DNA of 12,327 bases, taken from NCBI GenBank assembly GCA_900556295.1, contig USOK01000024.1, forward strand, positions 1 to 12,327, in the 5' to 3' direction. The notes beneath the pieces are model-generated. The model was not told the origin of the DNA. It saw nothing but the letters and a program-made list of their open reading frames with translations, and made no database searches. The DNA is from an uncultured bacterium. Its GTDB lineage: Bacteria; Cyanobacteriota; Vampirovibrionia; Gastranaerophilales; Gastranaerophilaceae. The position numbers and the translations under genes are program-made. How positions within the stretch are numbered: position 1 is the first letter of the stretch; every line of letters begins with the position of its first letter. This document shows, piece by piece, positions 1 through 6,278 of this stretch.

Positions 1-365
1 TTTGGTGCGATTATGGCTATAATATTGAGGTTGGAGAGAATTTTTATGCAAATCACGATTGTGTAATGCTTGATCCTGCTAAAATAATTTTTGGTGATAA
101 TGTTTTTATTGCTCCTCAATGCGGTTTTTATACTGCTGGGCATCCGTTAGATAAAGATGATAGAAATGCTGGTTTGGAATATGCATATCCAATAAAAGTT
201 GGTAATAATGTTTGGTTTGGCGGACATGTATCAGTAATGCCCAGAGTTACAATTGGTGATAATGTTGTAATTGGTGGTGGTAGTGTTGTGACAAAAGATA
301 TTCCCTCAAATGTTGTTGCTGTTGGCAATCCTTGTAAAGTAATAAGAAGGTTGGAAGAAAAGTAG
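1..365 (+). CDS. Hexapeptide-repeat O-acetyltransferase (maltose/galactoside acetyltransferase type), 5' end missing
   Basis: The reading frame is open from base 3, so the gene enters from the left and only its last 120 codons are here; the ATG at 66 is internal. Family members transfer acetyl from acetyl-CoA to a sugar hydroxyl and work as left-handed beta-helix trimers in the cytoplasm. Visible fragment: the CDYGYNIEVG and ENFYAN segments, then LDPAKIIFGDN, the catalytic-His motif TAGHPLD (His at fragment residue 47), and C-terminal helix repeats (IKVGNNVWFGG, VTIGDNVVIGGGSVVTKDIP), ending VAVGNPCKVIRRLEEK. This order matches the Maa/LacA/NodL branch closely. The acceptor cannot be told: the N-terminal domain is missing and no sugar genes are visible nearby. 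No clear terminator follows on the plus strand, although the palindrome at 530-551 could stop transcription both ways. Confidence 0.9.
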   Translation, partial: WCDYGYNIEVGENFYANHDCVMLDPAKIIFGDNVFIAPQCGFYTAGHPLDKDDRNAGLEYAYPIKVGNNVWFGGHVSVMPRVTIGDNVVIGGGSVVTKDIPSNVVAVGNPCKVIRRLEEK

Positions 366-409
366 ATTTTATCACGAAAGCTTAGGTGCTATGCTGTTAA
401 AATTACTAT

Positions 410-516
410 CAATATTTGAAGTAGGTATGAATATTGGTGCAGGGGACTACGTACGTAAAACTATATGCCAATATCTGAAGTAGGTATGAATATTGGTGCA
501 GAGGACTATGTACGTA
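410..516. repeat. Two-copy 48-bp direct repeat, 59-bp period
   Basis: Copies lie at 410-457 and 469-516 and differ at three positions, all transitions. The 11 bases between them are unrelated. Each copy contains GGTATGAATATTGGTGCAG and ends in the palindromic TACGTA; copy 1 extends it to a 10-base perfect palindrome, TACGTACGTA. The 230-base gap at 366-595 holds no convincing gene. A 30-codon frame from ATG 391 runs through copy 1 and stops at 483. Since 59 is not a multiple of 3, copy 2 lies in another frame, so a coding duplication is not maintained. Possible origins are a lineage-specific intergenic repeat, a recombination remnant, or tandem protein-binding sites. Confidence 0.85.
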
Positions 517-524
517 GTACACAC

Positions 525-551
525 AAAAAGGCTTTCAATTAATTGAAAGCC
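525..551 (-). terminator. Rho-independent terminator of the 596-1090 gene
   Basis: Bases 530-551 form a perfect 22-base palindrome with 11-bp arms (GGCTTTCAATT and its complement). Read on the minus strand it is followed by five Ts from the A-run at 525-529, then GTGTGTA. It lies 45 bases beyond the stop codon of the minus-strand gene. The plus strand lacks a comparable T-run, so it mainly serves the minus strand. In RNA, the innermost A-T pairs would open to form the loop. Confidence 0.85.
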
Positions 552-595
552 CTTCAAAATTTTTATCTAATTAAAGTTTTTCTGAAAACTCTTCC

Positions 596-1090
596 CTATA
601 AGCCCAAAGCATATTTGCTTACGGAAATCATATCCATTGCATTAAAAATATTCTGTTGTGTTGACTGGATAGCCTCTGCTCTTCCGGAAATACTTGCCAG
701 TTGCGCCTGATAACTTTGGGCTGATGATATTTTTGACTGGTCGCCGGAATTCAGCATAACCTGAATTTCCTTTGAGATGTTGTCAACAATGTCATCCAGC
801 GAATCATTAGATGATACTGTTACGCCAACTTCTGTTGCAAGGTTTTTTGCTTCCGATAAAAGCTCTTGCTCTGATGAATTACCTCCTTGTTGTTGCTGTC
901 CCGCATTGTTTTGTTGTTTCGCAGCCTCCGCCTGCGCAATAAGTGTCTGTGCCTGTGCTTCGGTTGTCACCGTTGAAGGATCTATTCCCAAAGCTTCTAA
1001 TTTAAGTTTTGTTGTTGAACTTAATTCTTCTGTTTTATAGGTTGAAATCGCCCCAGCTTGTAAACTGTTAATAGAACTGATTGATGTCAT
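596..1090 (-). CDS. Low-complexity helical protein of unknown function (164 aa)
   Basis: I do not recognise this protein. It has 164 residues, rich in Ser, Gln, Ala and Ile, with no Cys, Trp or His. Residues about 1-57 are polar and helix-prone (TSISSINSLQAG, TTKLKLEALGIDPSTV). A Gln/Asn/Gly linker covers 59-72, and a second helical half runs to the C-terminus, ending MISVSKYALGL. There is no signal peptide or membrane segment. The start at 1090 is supported by AGAGG (1098-1102) seven bases upstream. It is a single-gene unit: its own TTGACA promoter faces the TonB-like gene, and a strong hairpin terminator follows. The composition recalls flagellin-, hook- or type III-secreted proteins, which often lack Cys and Trp, but no family motif is visible, so this is only a resemblance. 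Confidence 0.8.
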   Translation of the reverse strand: MTSISSINSLQAGAISTYKTEELSSTTKLKLEALGIDPSTVTTEAQAQTLIAQAEAAKQQNNAGQQQQGGNSSEQELLSEAKNLATEVGVTVSSNDSLDDIVDNISKEIQVMLNSGDQSKISSAQSYQAQLASISGRAEAIQSTQQNIFNAMDMISVSKYALGL

Positions 1091-1124
1091 CCCATATCCT
1101 CTCGTATTTTTTTACTTTCTACTC

Positions 1125-1153
1125 CTTATTAATGTTTTTCACCCTAATGTCAA
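1125..1153 (-). promoter_or_regulatory. Sigma70-type promoter for the 596-1090 gene
   Basis: On the minus strand a perfect TTGACA (1148-1153) is followed after 17 bases by AATAAG (1125-1130; 4 of 6 match TATAAT). Initiation would fall near 1118, giving a leader of about 28 bases that contains the AGAGG ribosome site. The -35 box lies inside one arm of an inverted repeat (1146-1168) whose other arm contains the -35 of the divergent gene. Confidence 0.55.
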
Positions 1154-1168
1154 GATTTCTTTGACATT
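1146..1168. promoter_or_regulatory. Inverted repeat spanning two divergent -35 boxes
   Basis: The arms AATGTCAA (1146-1153) and TTGACATT (1161-1168) are perfect complements separated by 7 bases. Each arm contains a TTGACA, one per strand. Either this is simply two consensus -35 boxes facing away from each other, or it is also an operator at which one regulator could control both genes. The sequence does not decide between these. Confidence 0.5.
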
Positions 1169-1190
1169 TTTTATAACGGAATTTTTTATA
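1161..1190 (+). promoter_or_regulatory. Sigma70-type promoter for the TonB-like gene at 1272
   Basis: A perfect TTGACA (1161-1166) is followed after 17 bases by TTTTAT (1184-1189), or after 18 by TTTATA (1185-1190). The -35 is the consensus; the -10 is weak. Initiation near 1197 would give a leader of about 75 bases before the ATG at 1272. The upstream in-frame TTG at 1161 is part of this -35 box and so cannot be the translation start. Confidence 0.5.
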
Positions 1191-1271
1191 GAAAACTTTA
1201 ATGTTTTGGGGCATAGTTTTACAAAACTTTACTATTTTAATGTTTGTGTTATTATTGTTATGGGATACATT

Positions 1272-2012
1272 ATGAAAAAGTTAGTTATATTGTGCTTATC
1301 AATGTTAATAATGGCTTCAAGCGCCTTGGCGTCGGCTTATATAAAAATTGAACCTGATTTTTTACAACCGTCGCAAAGTAAAAGCTATGAACAGGTTAAC
1401 GAAACTCTTGCGATAATTTTTAGCAAGATTAAAACGCAAATTAAAACTAATAAATATCCGAAATATTATCACGATTTTACGCTTGTGAAAGATGATGGTA
1501 CGCAGAACAAGTCTTATTATTACGTGAAGAATGGTAATGCGGAATTGATTTATAACACAGATTCAAACGAATTAAAGTTTGTATCTTTTAGGCGTCCGGA
1601 GTTGATGAAATCTCGAATTATTTATGATTATCCGTCAGGAAAGCTTCATGCTGTCCAAATTTTTGTATCTGACGTAGAATCTTTTGTTTTTAGTCCAGAT
1701 GGCAAATATGTTGATTATGCTCCATATGTAAAAGAAGTTCAGGAAAAGGTTATAAAAAGTTGGAAAGTTCCACCAAGAAAACAAATTGATATTTTAGCTA
1801 AAGGTCAAAAGGATTTGCTTGTCCAAATGGCATTAACTCTTGATAGAAACGGTAACGTAAAAAAATGTAGAATTTTAAAATCATCAAAAATAAAAGCTTT
1901 GGATGATAACGCAGGTTCTGCAATTCGTGCAGCAGCCCCATTTAAGCCTTTCCCAAGTAATTTCTTTAATGAAGAATTGGTTATTATTTTGAATTTTAAT
2001 TTTAGTTTGTAG
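1272..2012 (+). CDS. Exported protein with a TonB/TolA-type C-terminal domain (246 aa)
   Basis: The ATG at 1272 is preferred because it begins a signal peptide (MKKLVILCLSMLIMASSALASA, cut in the ALA/SA region) and has GGGA about seven bases upstream; earlier in-frame starts fall in the promoter or leader. Residues 23-148 are a Tyr- and Lys-rich region I do not recognise, with short beta-like stretches (SYYYVKNGNAELIY, KLHAVQIFVS). Residues 150-246 match the TonB C-terminal fold: a helix (YVKEVQEKVIKSWKVPP), the hallmark LTLDRNGNVKKCRILKSS, then KALDDNAGSAIRAAAPFKPFP and a final beta strand. Classical TonB is anchored in the inner membrane and energised by ExbB/ExbD. This one looks secreted to the periplasm with no Pro-rich spacer, so a non-transport role is plausible. 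A lipobox is absent. Confidence 0.85.
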   Translation: MKKLVILCLSMLIMASSALASAYIKIEPDFLQPSQSKSYEQVNETLAIIFSKIKTQIKTNKYPKYYHDFTLVKDDGTQNKSYYYVKNGNAELIYNTDSNELKFVSFRRPELMKSRIIYDYPSGKLHAVQIFVSDVESFVFSPDGKYVDYAPYVKEVQEKVIKSWKVPPRKQIDILAKGQKDLLVQMALTLDRNGNVKKCRILKSSKIKALDDNAGSAIRAAAPFKPFPSNFFNEELVIILNFNFSL

Positions 2013-2111
2013 TTTTGCATGAGAGCAAAATCTTCCGCAAGTGGGAAATTTAAAGAGTAGTATTTTTTTTGTTAAATTATGAAATATTGTAAATTTTTCA
2101 TTCGCATGCAC

Positions 2112-2155
2112 TTGTCAAAATTTTTTGTTCAGTAAAAAATACATGTCGGGAAGGA
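2112..2155 (+). promoter_or_regulatory. Possible promoter and ribosome site for the 774-aa protein gene
   Basis: TTGTCA (2112-2117) lies 17 bases before AAAAAT (2135-2140; 4 of 6 matches), a modest promoter. AAGGA (2151-2155) seven bases before the ATG at 2163 is a good Shine-Dalgarno. The rest of the 150-base gap from 2013 is AT-rich, and I see no convincing terminator for the TonB-like gene in it. Confidence 0.35.
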
Positions 2156-2162
2156 CTGAAAT

Positions 2163-4487
2163 ATGATAGTAGGAAAAAATTTAACGTACGATACAATAAA
2201 ACAACGACATAAAAGTTACGGAGAGTCATCTCCAAATCGTGTTCCTCTTTCTTCCGAGTTCATGTCCTTAAAAAATCAAATAAATGAGAGACCTTTAAAA
2301 AGTAATCTAAACGATTTATCTTTTAAAGGTCTTTCTTTTAGCGGAGCTGACACAGTACAAAAAACAGCTCAACAACCAGCTAAAAGATCTCCTAAAAAAG
2401 ATGATAAAATGAAACCACTTCTTTATACAGTTGGCGCTCTTTTGGCGACAGGCTTGGCTTTGAGATTTGCTCCCAGATATAAAGAGGCTGGTAAATACAG
2501 CATAAAAGAGTTCCAAGAATTCTCTCAAAAGTATATGGGAATTGCGAAAGACAGTAAAGGTAATCCTACTCAAACATCTATTGGAAAAGAATTGTTAGAC
2601 CACGTTAAAAAATCTGATTTGACTAACGAAATGGTTAAAATAGACGGTGACACAATTACTTTTCGTAAAAAAACAATTCCTCAATTAATTTGGGACGGTT
2701 TAATTTATCCTGTAAAAGTTTTGCCGGCTGATATTTTAAATGGTACAGTTGAGTTAATTGGCAAAATTAAGCCGTTCAAAAATTGGGCTCAAAATACATT
2801 GCAAAAACCGATGTTCAAAAACATCAGACAGCGTTCAAAAGTTGATTCGCAAACAAACTCTTTGCGTGGTCTTTTTGAGACTATGAAAGGGCTTGAAGGG
2901 AAAACAGATGCCGAAAAATCTGCTGCAATGTTTGAACGTTCTGTAAAAATGTTTGATCCTAAAACCGGTAACTACGATACCAAGCACGAACGTTCTTTAA
3001 ATAGACTTGTTTCAGGTTTGCCACCTGCAATTTTCCTTGCAAACGATGCTTACAACTTGTCAAGAATGATGGATGATGATAAAAATTCTGCAACTCATGA
3101 ACAAAAAGTTCGTTTCAAACAGGAAATGGCAAGAATTGGGTTTAACGCATATATTACCCTTGTTACATTAGGTGCTTTAAACAAATATATTAATAACTCC
3201 AAAATGGGTATTATGTTAATGACAGCATTGACAACCCTTACAACAGAAGCATTTTCACGTGTAATTAACGGAAAACATATTACTAGATTAACTCCGGAAG
3301 AAGCTCGCAAAGAAAATTCTAAAAACAATGCGCCGGAAGCTAATATTAAACCGGATGTATCATTCAAAGCATCCGAAAATAAAGCAAATACTCAAAAAGC
3401 AGATAAGGAAAAAGTGCAAAAACCGTTGCTTTCATTGAACACAATTATGAAAGCAGTTGGTACGATTATTGTTGGAGGTTTTGCAATAAAAGGTGCAAGA
3501 AAAATTGATGCGGTTGACGATGCTTGGAAATCATTCTCTGGTTACTTTAAAAACCATTACAATAAATTGACTCAAATTGAAGATTATAAAATTCCTAAAG
3601 AAAAATTTGACAATATTACGAAAGTGTTGGAAGAAAACGGATTTACCGCTCTTGCCGAAAAATATAAGAAAGTTGCAGAAACAGCGAAAAATTCTGATGG
3701 CTCAATAAGTCTCGGGAAAAAAGATAAAAAAATCAAACCGGCTGTAAACTTTGTACTAGCTCCGTTTAAATTCATATGGAAATATGGTTCATTACCTTAC
3801 AAAATGGTTGATGATGCTATTCAAACAATAACAAAAAGTGGCGCTAAAAAAGCATCTAAAGCAACTTCAGAAATTTCTGCACTTGCCAAAAGTGTCGACA
3901 ATATTGGAAATATGGCTGAAAAATATTCTGCCGGTAAAGTTGATAAAAAACAATTCCACGACTATGTTACAGATAATATCTTGAAAGCTTTCAATGTAGA
4001 TACAATGTCAAATGTTTCAAACAGTGAACTTTCAAACCTTGCAAAAACGGCAGCACTAGCTGCAACAATCTGGTTCTTGATGACAGATAACTATAACATG
4101 GTTATGTTGAAATCAAATGGTAATGATGTTGAAGGTGCAAAAACCAAGTTTAAAGAAAGATTTGTTCAGGAAGGTTCAAGATTGTTCTATCAAACCTTGT
4201 TGATTGATCTGTTCAATAGCACGTTCAGTAAACAGTATCACAAATCATTGTTCGGAATGAGCTGGATTACATTGACAAATACAACAATCGGTGAATGGTT
4301 GACAAGAAAATCAGTTGGTGTTCCTGTAGGCACACACTCTAGAGATCAACTTCTTGCAATTGAAGAAAAACAAGAAAAAGCAACAGGCTTCACTAAAAAA
4401 TATTATAACTTTATGAAACGTTTAACTGGTAAGCGCTCAATCAAAACCTACGAAGTCGCACAAAAAAACGAAAAAGTTGCATCATAG
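2163..4487 (+). CDS. Large two-repeat membrane-associated protein of unknown function (774 aa), SFKG N-terminal motif
   Basis: I do not recognise a characterised family. Residues 1-80 are polar and disordered-looking, with an SFKG motif (LSFKGLSFSG, 52-61) and no signal peptide. The rest is two homologous halves, about 84-380 and 420-735, joined by a Lys/Asn/Ala-rich linker. Each half has, in order: a Gly-rich hydrophobic segment (LLYTVGALLATGLAL at 86-100; TIMKAVGTIIVGGFAI at 427-442); a second aromatic hydrophobic patch (TIPQLIWDGLIYPVKVLP; VNFVLAPFKFIWKYG); and a signature FLxxDxYN (FLANDAYNL 291-299; FLMTDNYNM 638-646) followed by a charged stretch, a hydrophobic helix and a Thr-rich segment (ALTTLTTEAFSR; WITLTNTTIGEWLTR). 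The C-terminus is basic. The start is supported by AAGGA seven bases upstream. It is probably lineage-specific and membrane-associated; I assign no function. Confidence 0.9.
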   Translation: MIVGKNLTYDTIKQRHKSYGESSPNRVPLSSEFMSLKNQINERPLKSNLNDLSFKGLSFSGADTVQKTAQQPAKRSPKKDDKMKPLLYTVGALLATGLALRFAPRYKEAGKYSIKEFQEFSQKYMGIAKDSKGNPTQTSIGKELLDHVKKSDLTNEMVKIDGDTITFRKKTIPQLIWDGLIYPVKVLPADILNGTVELIGKIKPFKNWAQNTLQKPMFKNIRQRSKVDSQTNSLRGLFETMKGLEGKTDAEKSAAMFERSVKMFDPKTGNYDTKHERSLNRLVSGLPPAIFLANDAYNLSRMMDDDKNSATHEQKVRFKQEMARIGFNAYITLVTLGALNKYINNSKMGIMLMTALTTLTTEAFSRVINGKHITRLTPEEARKENSKNNAPEANIKPDVSFKASENKANTQKADKEKVQKPLLSLNTIMKAVGTIIVGGFAIKGARKIDAVDDAWKSFSGYFKNHYNKLTQIEDYKIPKEKFDNITKVLEENGFTALAEKYKKVAETAKNSDGSISLGKKDKKIKPAVNFVLAPFKFIWKYGSLPYKMVDDAIQTITKSGAKKASKATSEISALAKSVDNIGNMAEKYSAGKVDKKQFHDYVTDNILKAFNVDTMSNVSNSELSNLAKTAALAATIWFLMTDNYNMVMLKSNGNDVEGAKTKFKERFVQEGSRLFYQTLLIDLFNSTFSKQYHKSLFGMSWITLTNTTIGEWLTRKSVGVPVGTHSRDQLLAIEEKQEKATGFTKKYYNFMKRLTGKRSIKTYEVAQKNEKVAS

Positions 4488-4518
4488 GGTAATAAAAACA
4501 AGAAGTAATTATAAGCAA

Positions 4519-4545
4519 AGATGCGTAAAGGCATAGTCTGCATCT
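4519..4545. terminator. Weak hairpin between convergent genes
   Basis: AGATGC (4519-4524) and GCATCT (4540-4545) pair around a 15-base loop, between the end of the 774-aa protein gene and the end of the small minus-strand membrane gene. Neither strand has a proper T-run after it. The position suits a bidirectional terminator, but the structure is weak. Confidence 0.25.
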
Positions 4546-4585
4546 GTAAAAATGTAAACTGGATTGAATTCTTAGCTCAATATCA

Positions 4586-4789
4586 TTAGTTTATAAATGT
4601 TTGTTCTATGCAATAACTCGTTTTGTTAGTATTTTCGTTATTATTGTTTTGCCAAAAGAAAATACCGACTGCGATTGCAACAACAAGAAGGATTATAAAA
4701 AATACTTTTGTCAATATTGCAAAAATTTTCCCAACGATAAATAAAACAATAACTACGCACAGTCCGATTAAAAGTACTGTAAAATCCAT
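4586..4789 (-). CDS. Small membrane protein coupled to plsY (67 aa)
   Basis: A 67-residue protein made almost entirely of hydrophobic segments: about 4-25 and 26-47 (MDFTVLLIGLCVVIVLFIVG; LTKVFFIILLVVAIAVGIFFW), then an Asn-rich polar tail (QNNNNENTNK) with one Cys. It probably forms a two-helix hairpin in the inner membrane, though one long helical region is possible. Its ATG overlaps the plsY stop as TAATG, and the GGGTGAG at the end of plsY can act as its ribosome site, so translation is likely coupled. No function can be read from the sequence. Its position suggests co-expression with phospholipid synthesis, not a proven role in it. The coupling and the clean hydropathy make it a real gene. 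Confidence 0.75.
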   Translation of the reverse strand: MDFTVLLIGLCVVIVLFIVGKIFAILTKVFFIILLVVAIAVGIFFWQNNNNENTNKTSYCIEQTFIN

Positions 4790-5394
4790 TATCTCACCCT
4801 GTTTTCTTCACCTTTAATAAGTCGCTGTATATTTGCTCTATGTAACCAAATTATATAAACAGCTCCCAATGCACAGTATCCGATATAAGCAATTGGTGCG
4901 TGAAATGCCCACATAATAAATGGAGACAACGCAAGTGCAATAATTGAACCTAAAGAAACATATCTTGAAAAGAAAGTGATTACTGCCCAAATTCCTGCAA
5001 TAATCAATCCAACTTGCCAATTTAATGCTAAAATAGTTCCAACTCCAGATGCTACAGATTTTCCACCGGTAAATTTCAAGAAAATTGATTTACTGTGTCC
5101 TAAGATTACGGCAATTGCTGCTAATACAGGTAATAAACCAATTCCGGTAAAAGATTTTGCAAACAAAGATGCCAAAATTACAGGTAAAGCCCCTTTGAAA
5201 GCATCTAAAAGCAATGTAATAAAGAACCATTTTTTACCCATTACACGTTTAACGTTCGTAGCGCCGGTTGATCCAGAACCAATTGTTCTGATATCTTGAC
5301 CTGTAAATGCTCTTACAATAATATATCCAGTCGGAATTGAACCGATAATATATGCACTAATTACAACAGCTAATAATTCTAATATTTTTTCCAT
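4789..5394 (-). CDS. plsY: Acyl-phosphate:glycerol-3-phosphate acyltransferase PlsY (201 aa)
   Basis: PlsY moves the acyl group from acyl-phosphate to sn-glycerol-3-phosphate, the first step of phosphatidic acid synthesis with the PlsX/PlsY route, as an integral inner-membrane enzyme. All conserved motifs are present: GSIPTGYII (18-26), the DIRTIGSGSTGATNVKRVMG block (34-53), LDAFKGALPV (63-72), GHSKSIFLKFTGGKSVASG (99-117) and C-terminal HRANIQRLIKGEE. Length and hydrophobicity fit the family (about 200 residues, several helices). The start at 5394 is chosen because AAGGAG (5400-5405) lies five bases upstream; the in-frame ATG 16 codons earlier would place the promoter and ribosome site inside the gene. 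GSGST and GGKSV in place of GSGNx and GGKGV are, as I recall them, cyanobacterial variants and help place the organism. Confidence 0.96.
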   Translation of the reverse strand: MEKILELLAVVISAYIIGSIPTGYIIVRAFTGQDIRTIGSGSTGATNVKRVMGKKWFFITLLLDAFKGALPVILASLFAKSFTGIGLLPVLAAIAVILGHSKSIFLKFTGGKSVASGVGTILALNWQVGLIIAGIWAVITFFSRYVSLGSIIALALSPFIMWAFHAPIAYIGYCALGAVYIIWLHRANIQRLIKGEENRVR

Positions 5395-5399
5395 AATCT

Positions 5400-5442
5400 C
5401 TCCTTGTTCACAAATTATAACAAGGATATTGTAATAATTCAA
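5400..5442 (-). promoter_or_regulatory. plsY promoter and ribosome site
   Basis: Read on the minus strand: TTGAAT (5437-5442), a 17-base spacer, then perfect TATAAT (5414-5419) with TG one base upstream of it, an extended -10. Initiation near 5407 leaves a leader of only about 13 bases, which still contains AAGGAG (5400-5405). The -35 overlaps the promoter region of the divergent gene at 5466, so the two may compete for polymerase. Confidence 0.75.
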
Positions 5443-5456
5443 GAATATATTATAAT
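5429..5456 (+). promoter_or_regulatory. Promoter for the exported protein at 5466, likely leaderless
   Basis: TTGTAA (5429-5434), a 16-base spacer and perfect TATAAT (5451-5456). Initiation would be expected near 5463, only about three bases before the ATG at 5466. No Shine-Dalgarno precedes that ATG. Together these predict a leaderless or nearly leaderless mRNA. Confidence 0.6.
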
Positions 5457-5465
5457 GTAAATATA

Positions 5466-6278
5466 ATGAAAAAGATTTTGGTACTTATAATATGTTTTCA
5501 AATCCTTGCATTACCGGTGTTTGCAGAATACGATTTTTCTGATGAAGCACAGGCAGAATTTGATAGACAAAAAAATCAATCTATAAACAATGCAACGCCA
5601 ATTGATTTTACTAAAAAACGAAATCGAACAGAGATTAAAAATAATCAGCTAATACATCAAAATCCACCAACATTGCTGGACGAGATTCAAAATAATACAT
5701 ATACACAAACTAAAACTCAACCTCTAAACGGGTATATTGTGAATATTCCAGCAGGTACATCTTTTCAGGTTACGTTTGATTCTGGTATAAGTTCTGGTAG
5801 TTTAGAAAAAAATGACAGGCTTACTGTGCGTTTAACAAATGATTTGCGATATAACGGTAAGCTTATTGCGCCGGCAGGCAGTCTTGTTTATGGGACTGCA
5901 ACAGATGCTCAAAATGCTGGTTTTGCCTATGGAAGCGGAGTTATAGAACTCGCATTCAATGAGATTTTGACTCCTGAAGGTTCGCAAATAATGATTTCTA
6001 CAGAGAAAGTCTATCTTAAATCAAAAAGTGAGCGAGCAAAGAAAATGACTAGAGATGTAGTTGTTGGGGCACTTGGCAGTATGCTAGTTGGAGCTGCTCT
6101 TACTGCTCTTGGGGGAGGAAGTGATGACTGGGGTAGAAATATGCTTATTTTCGGAGGATTAGGAGCTGCCGGCGGTGGACTGAGAGGATCAATGCAGCAT
6201 GGTGAAGAAGTTCAAATTCCGGATGGAACTACAATAGAATTAAAATTATCAGAACCATTAAATGCGACGACATTGTAA
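5466..6278 (+). CDS. Exported beta-rich protein with a VirB10/TrbI-like domain (270 aa)
   Basis: Residues 1-20 are a signal peptide (MKKILVLIICFQILALPVFA, then EYDF), which supports the start at 5466 despite the missing ribosome site. Residues 21-88 are polar and Asn/Gln-rich. Residues 90-178 (YIVNIPAGTSFQVTF, GSLEKNDRLTVRLTNDLRYNG, LIAPAGSLVYGTATDA, GVIELAFNEILTPEGSQI) follow the pattern 'xIPAGTxf...D.v...l..dl..nG..i.paGs.v.G.v..a', which resembles the beta-barrel domain of VirB10/TrbI-type envelope proteins. A Gly/Ala-rich stretch (197-238) could insert in or lie along a membrane. The C-terminus (VQIPDGTTIELKLSEPL) repeats the opening IPAGT motif. No other secretion genes are nearby, so a conjugation role is unlikely. 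It is probably a general envelope protein. Confidence 0.8.
   Translation: MKKILVLIICFQILALPVFAEYDFSDEAQAEFDRQKNQSINNATPIDFTKKRNRTEIKNNQLIHQNPPTLLDEIQNNTYTQTKTQPLNGYIVNIPAGTSFQVTFDSGISSGSLEKNDRLTVRLTNDLRYNGKLIAPAGSLVYGTATDAQNAGFAYGSGVIELAFNEILTPEGSQIMISTEKVYLKSKSERAKKMTRDVVVGALGSMLVGAALTALGGGSDDWGRNMLIFGGLGAAGGGLRGSMQHGEEVQIPDGTTIELKLSEPLNATTL

Noticed and set aside
777..1040. Plus-strand frame of 87 codons with Cys-rich product
   Set aside because: It lies antisense within the 164-aa gene; its Cys and Ser runs arise from reading the opposite strand of Gln/Ala codons.
1161..1271. N-terminal extension of the exported TonB-like protein starting at TTG 1161 or ATG 1260
   Set aside because: The TTG is part of a consensus -35 box, no ribosome site precedes either codon, and the signal peptide begins exactly at 1272.
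5466..6278. Conjugation or type IV secretion component
   Set aside because: Only a VirB10/TrbI-like pattern is visible, with no ATPase, relaxase or other secretion gene in the window.
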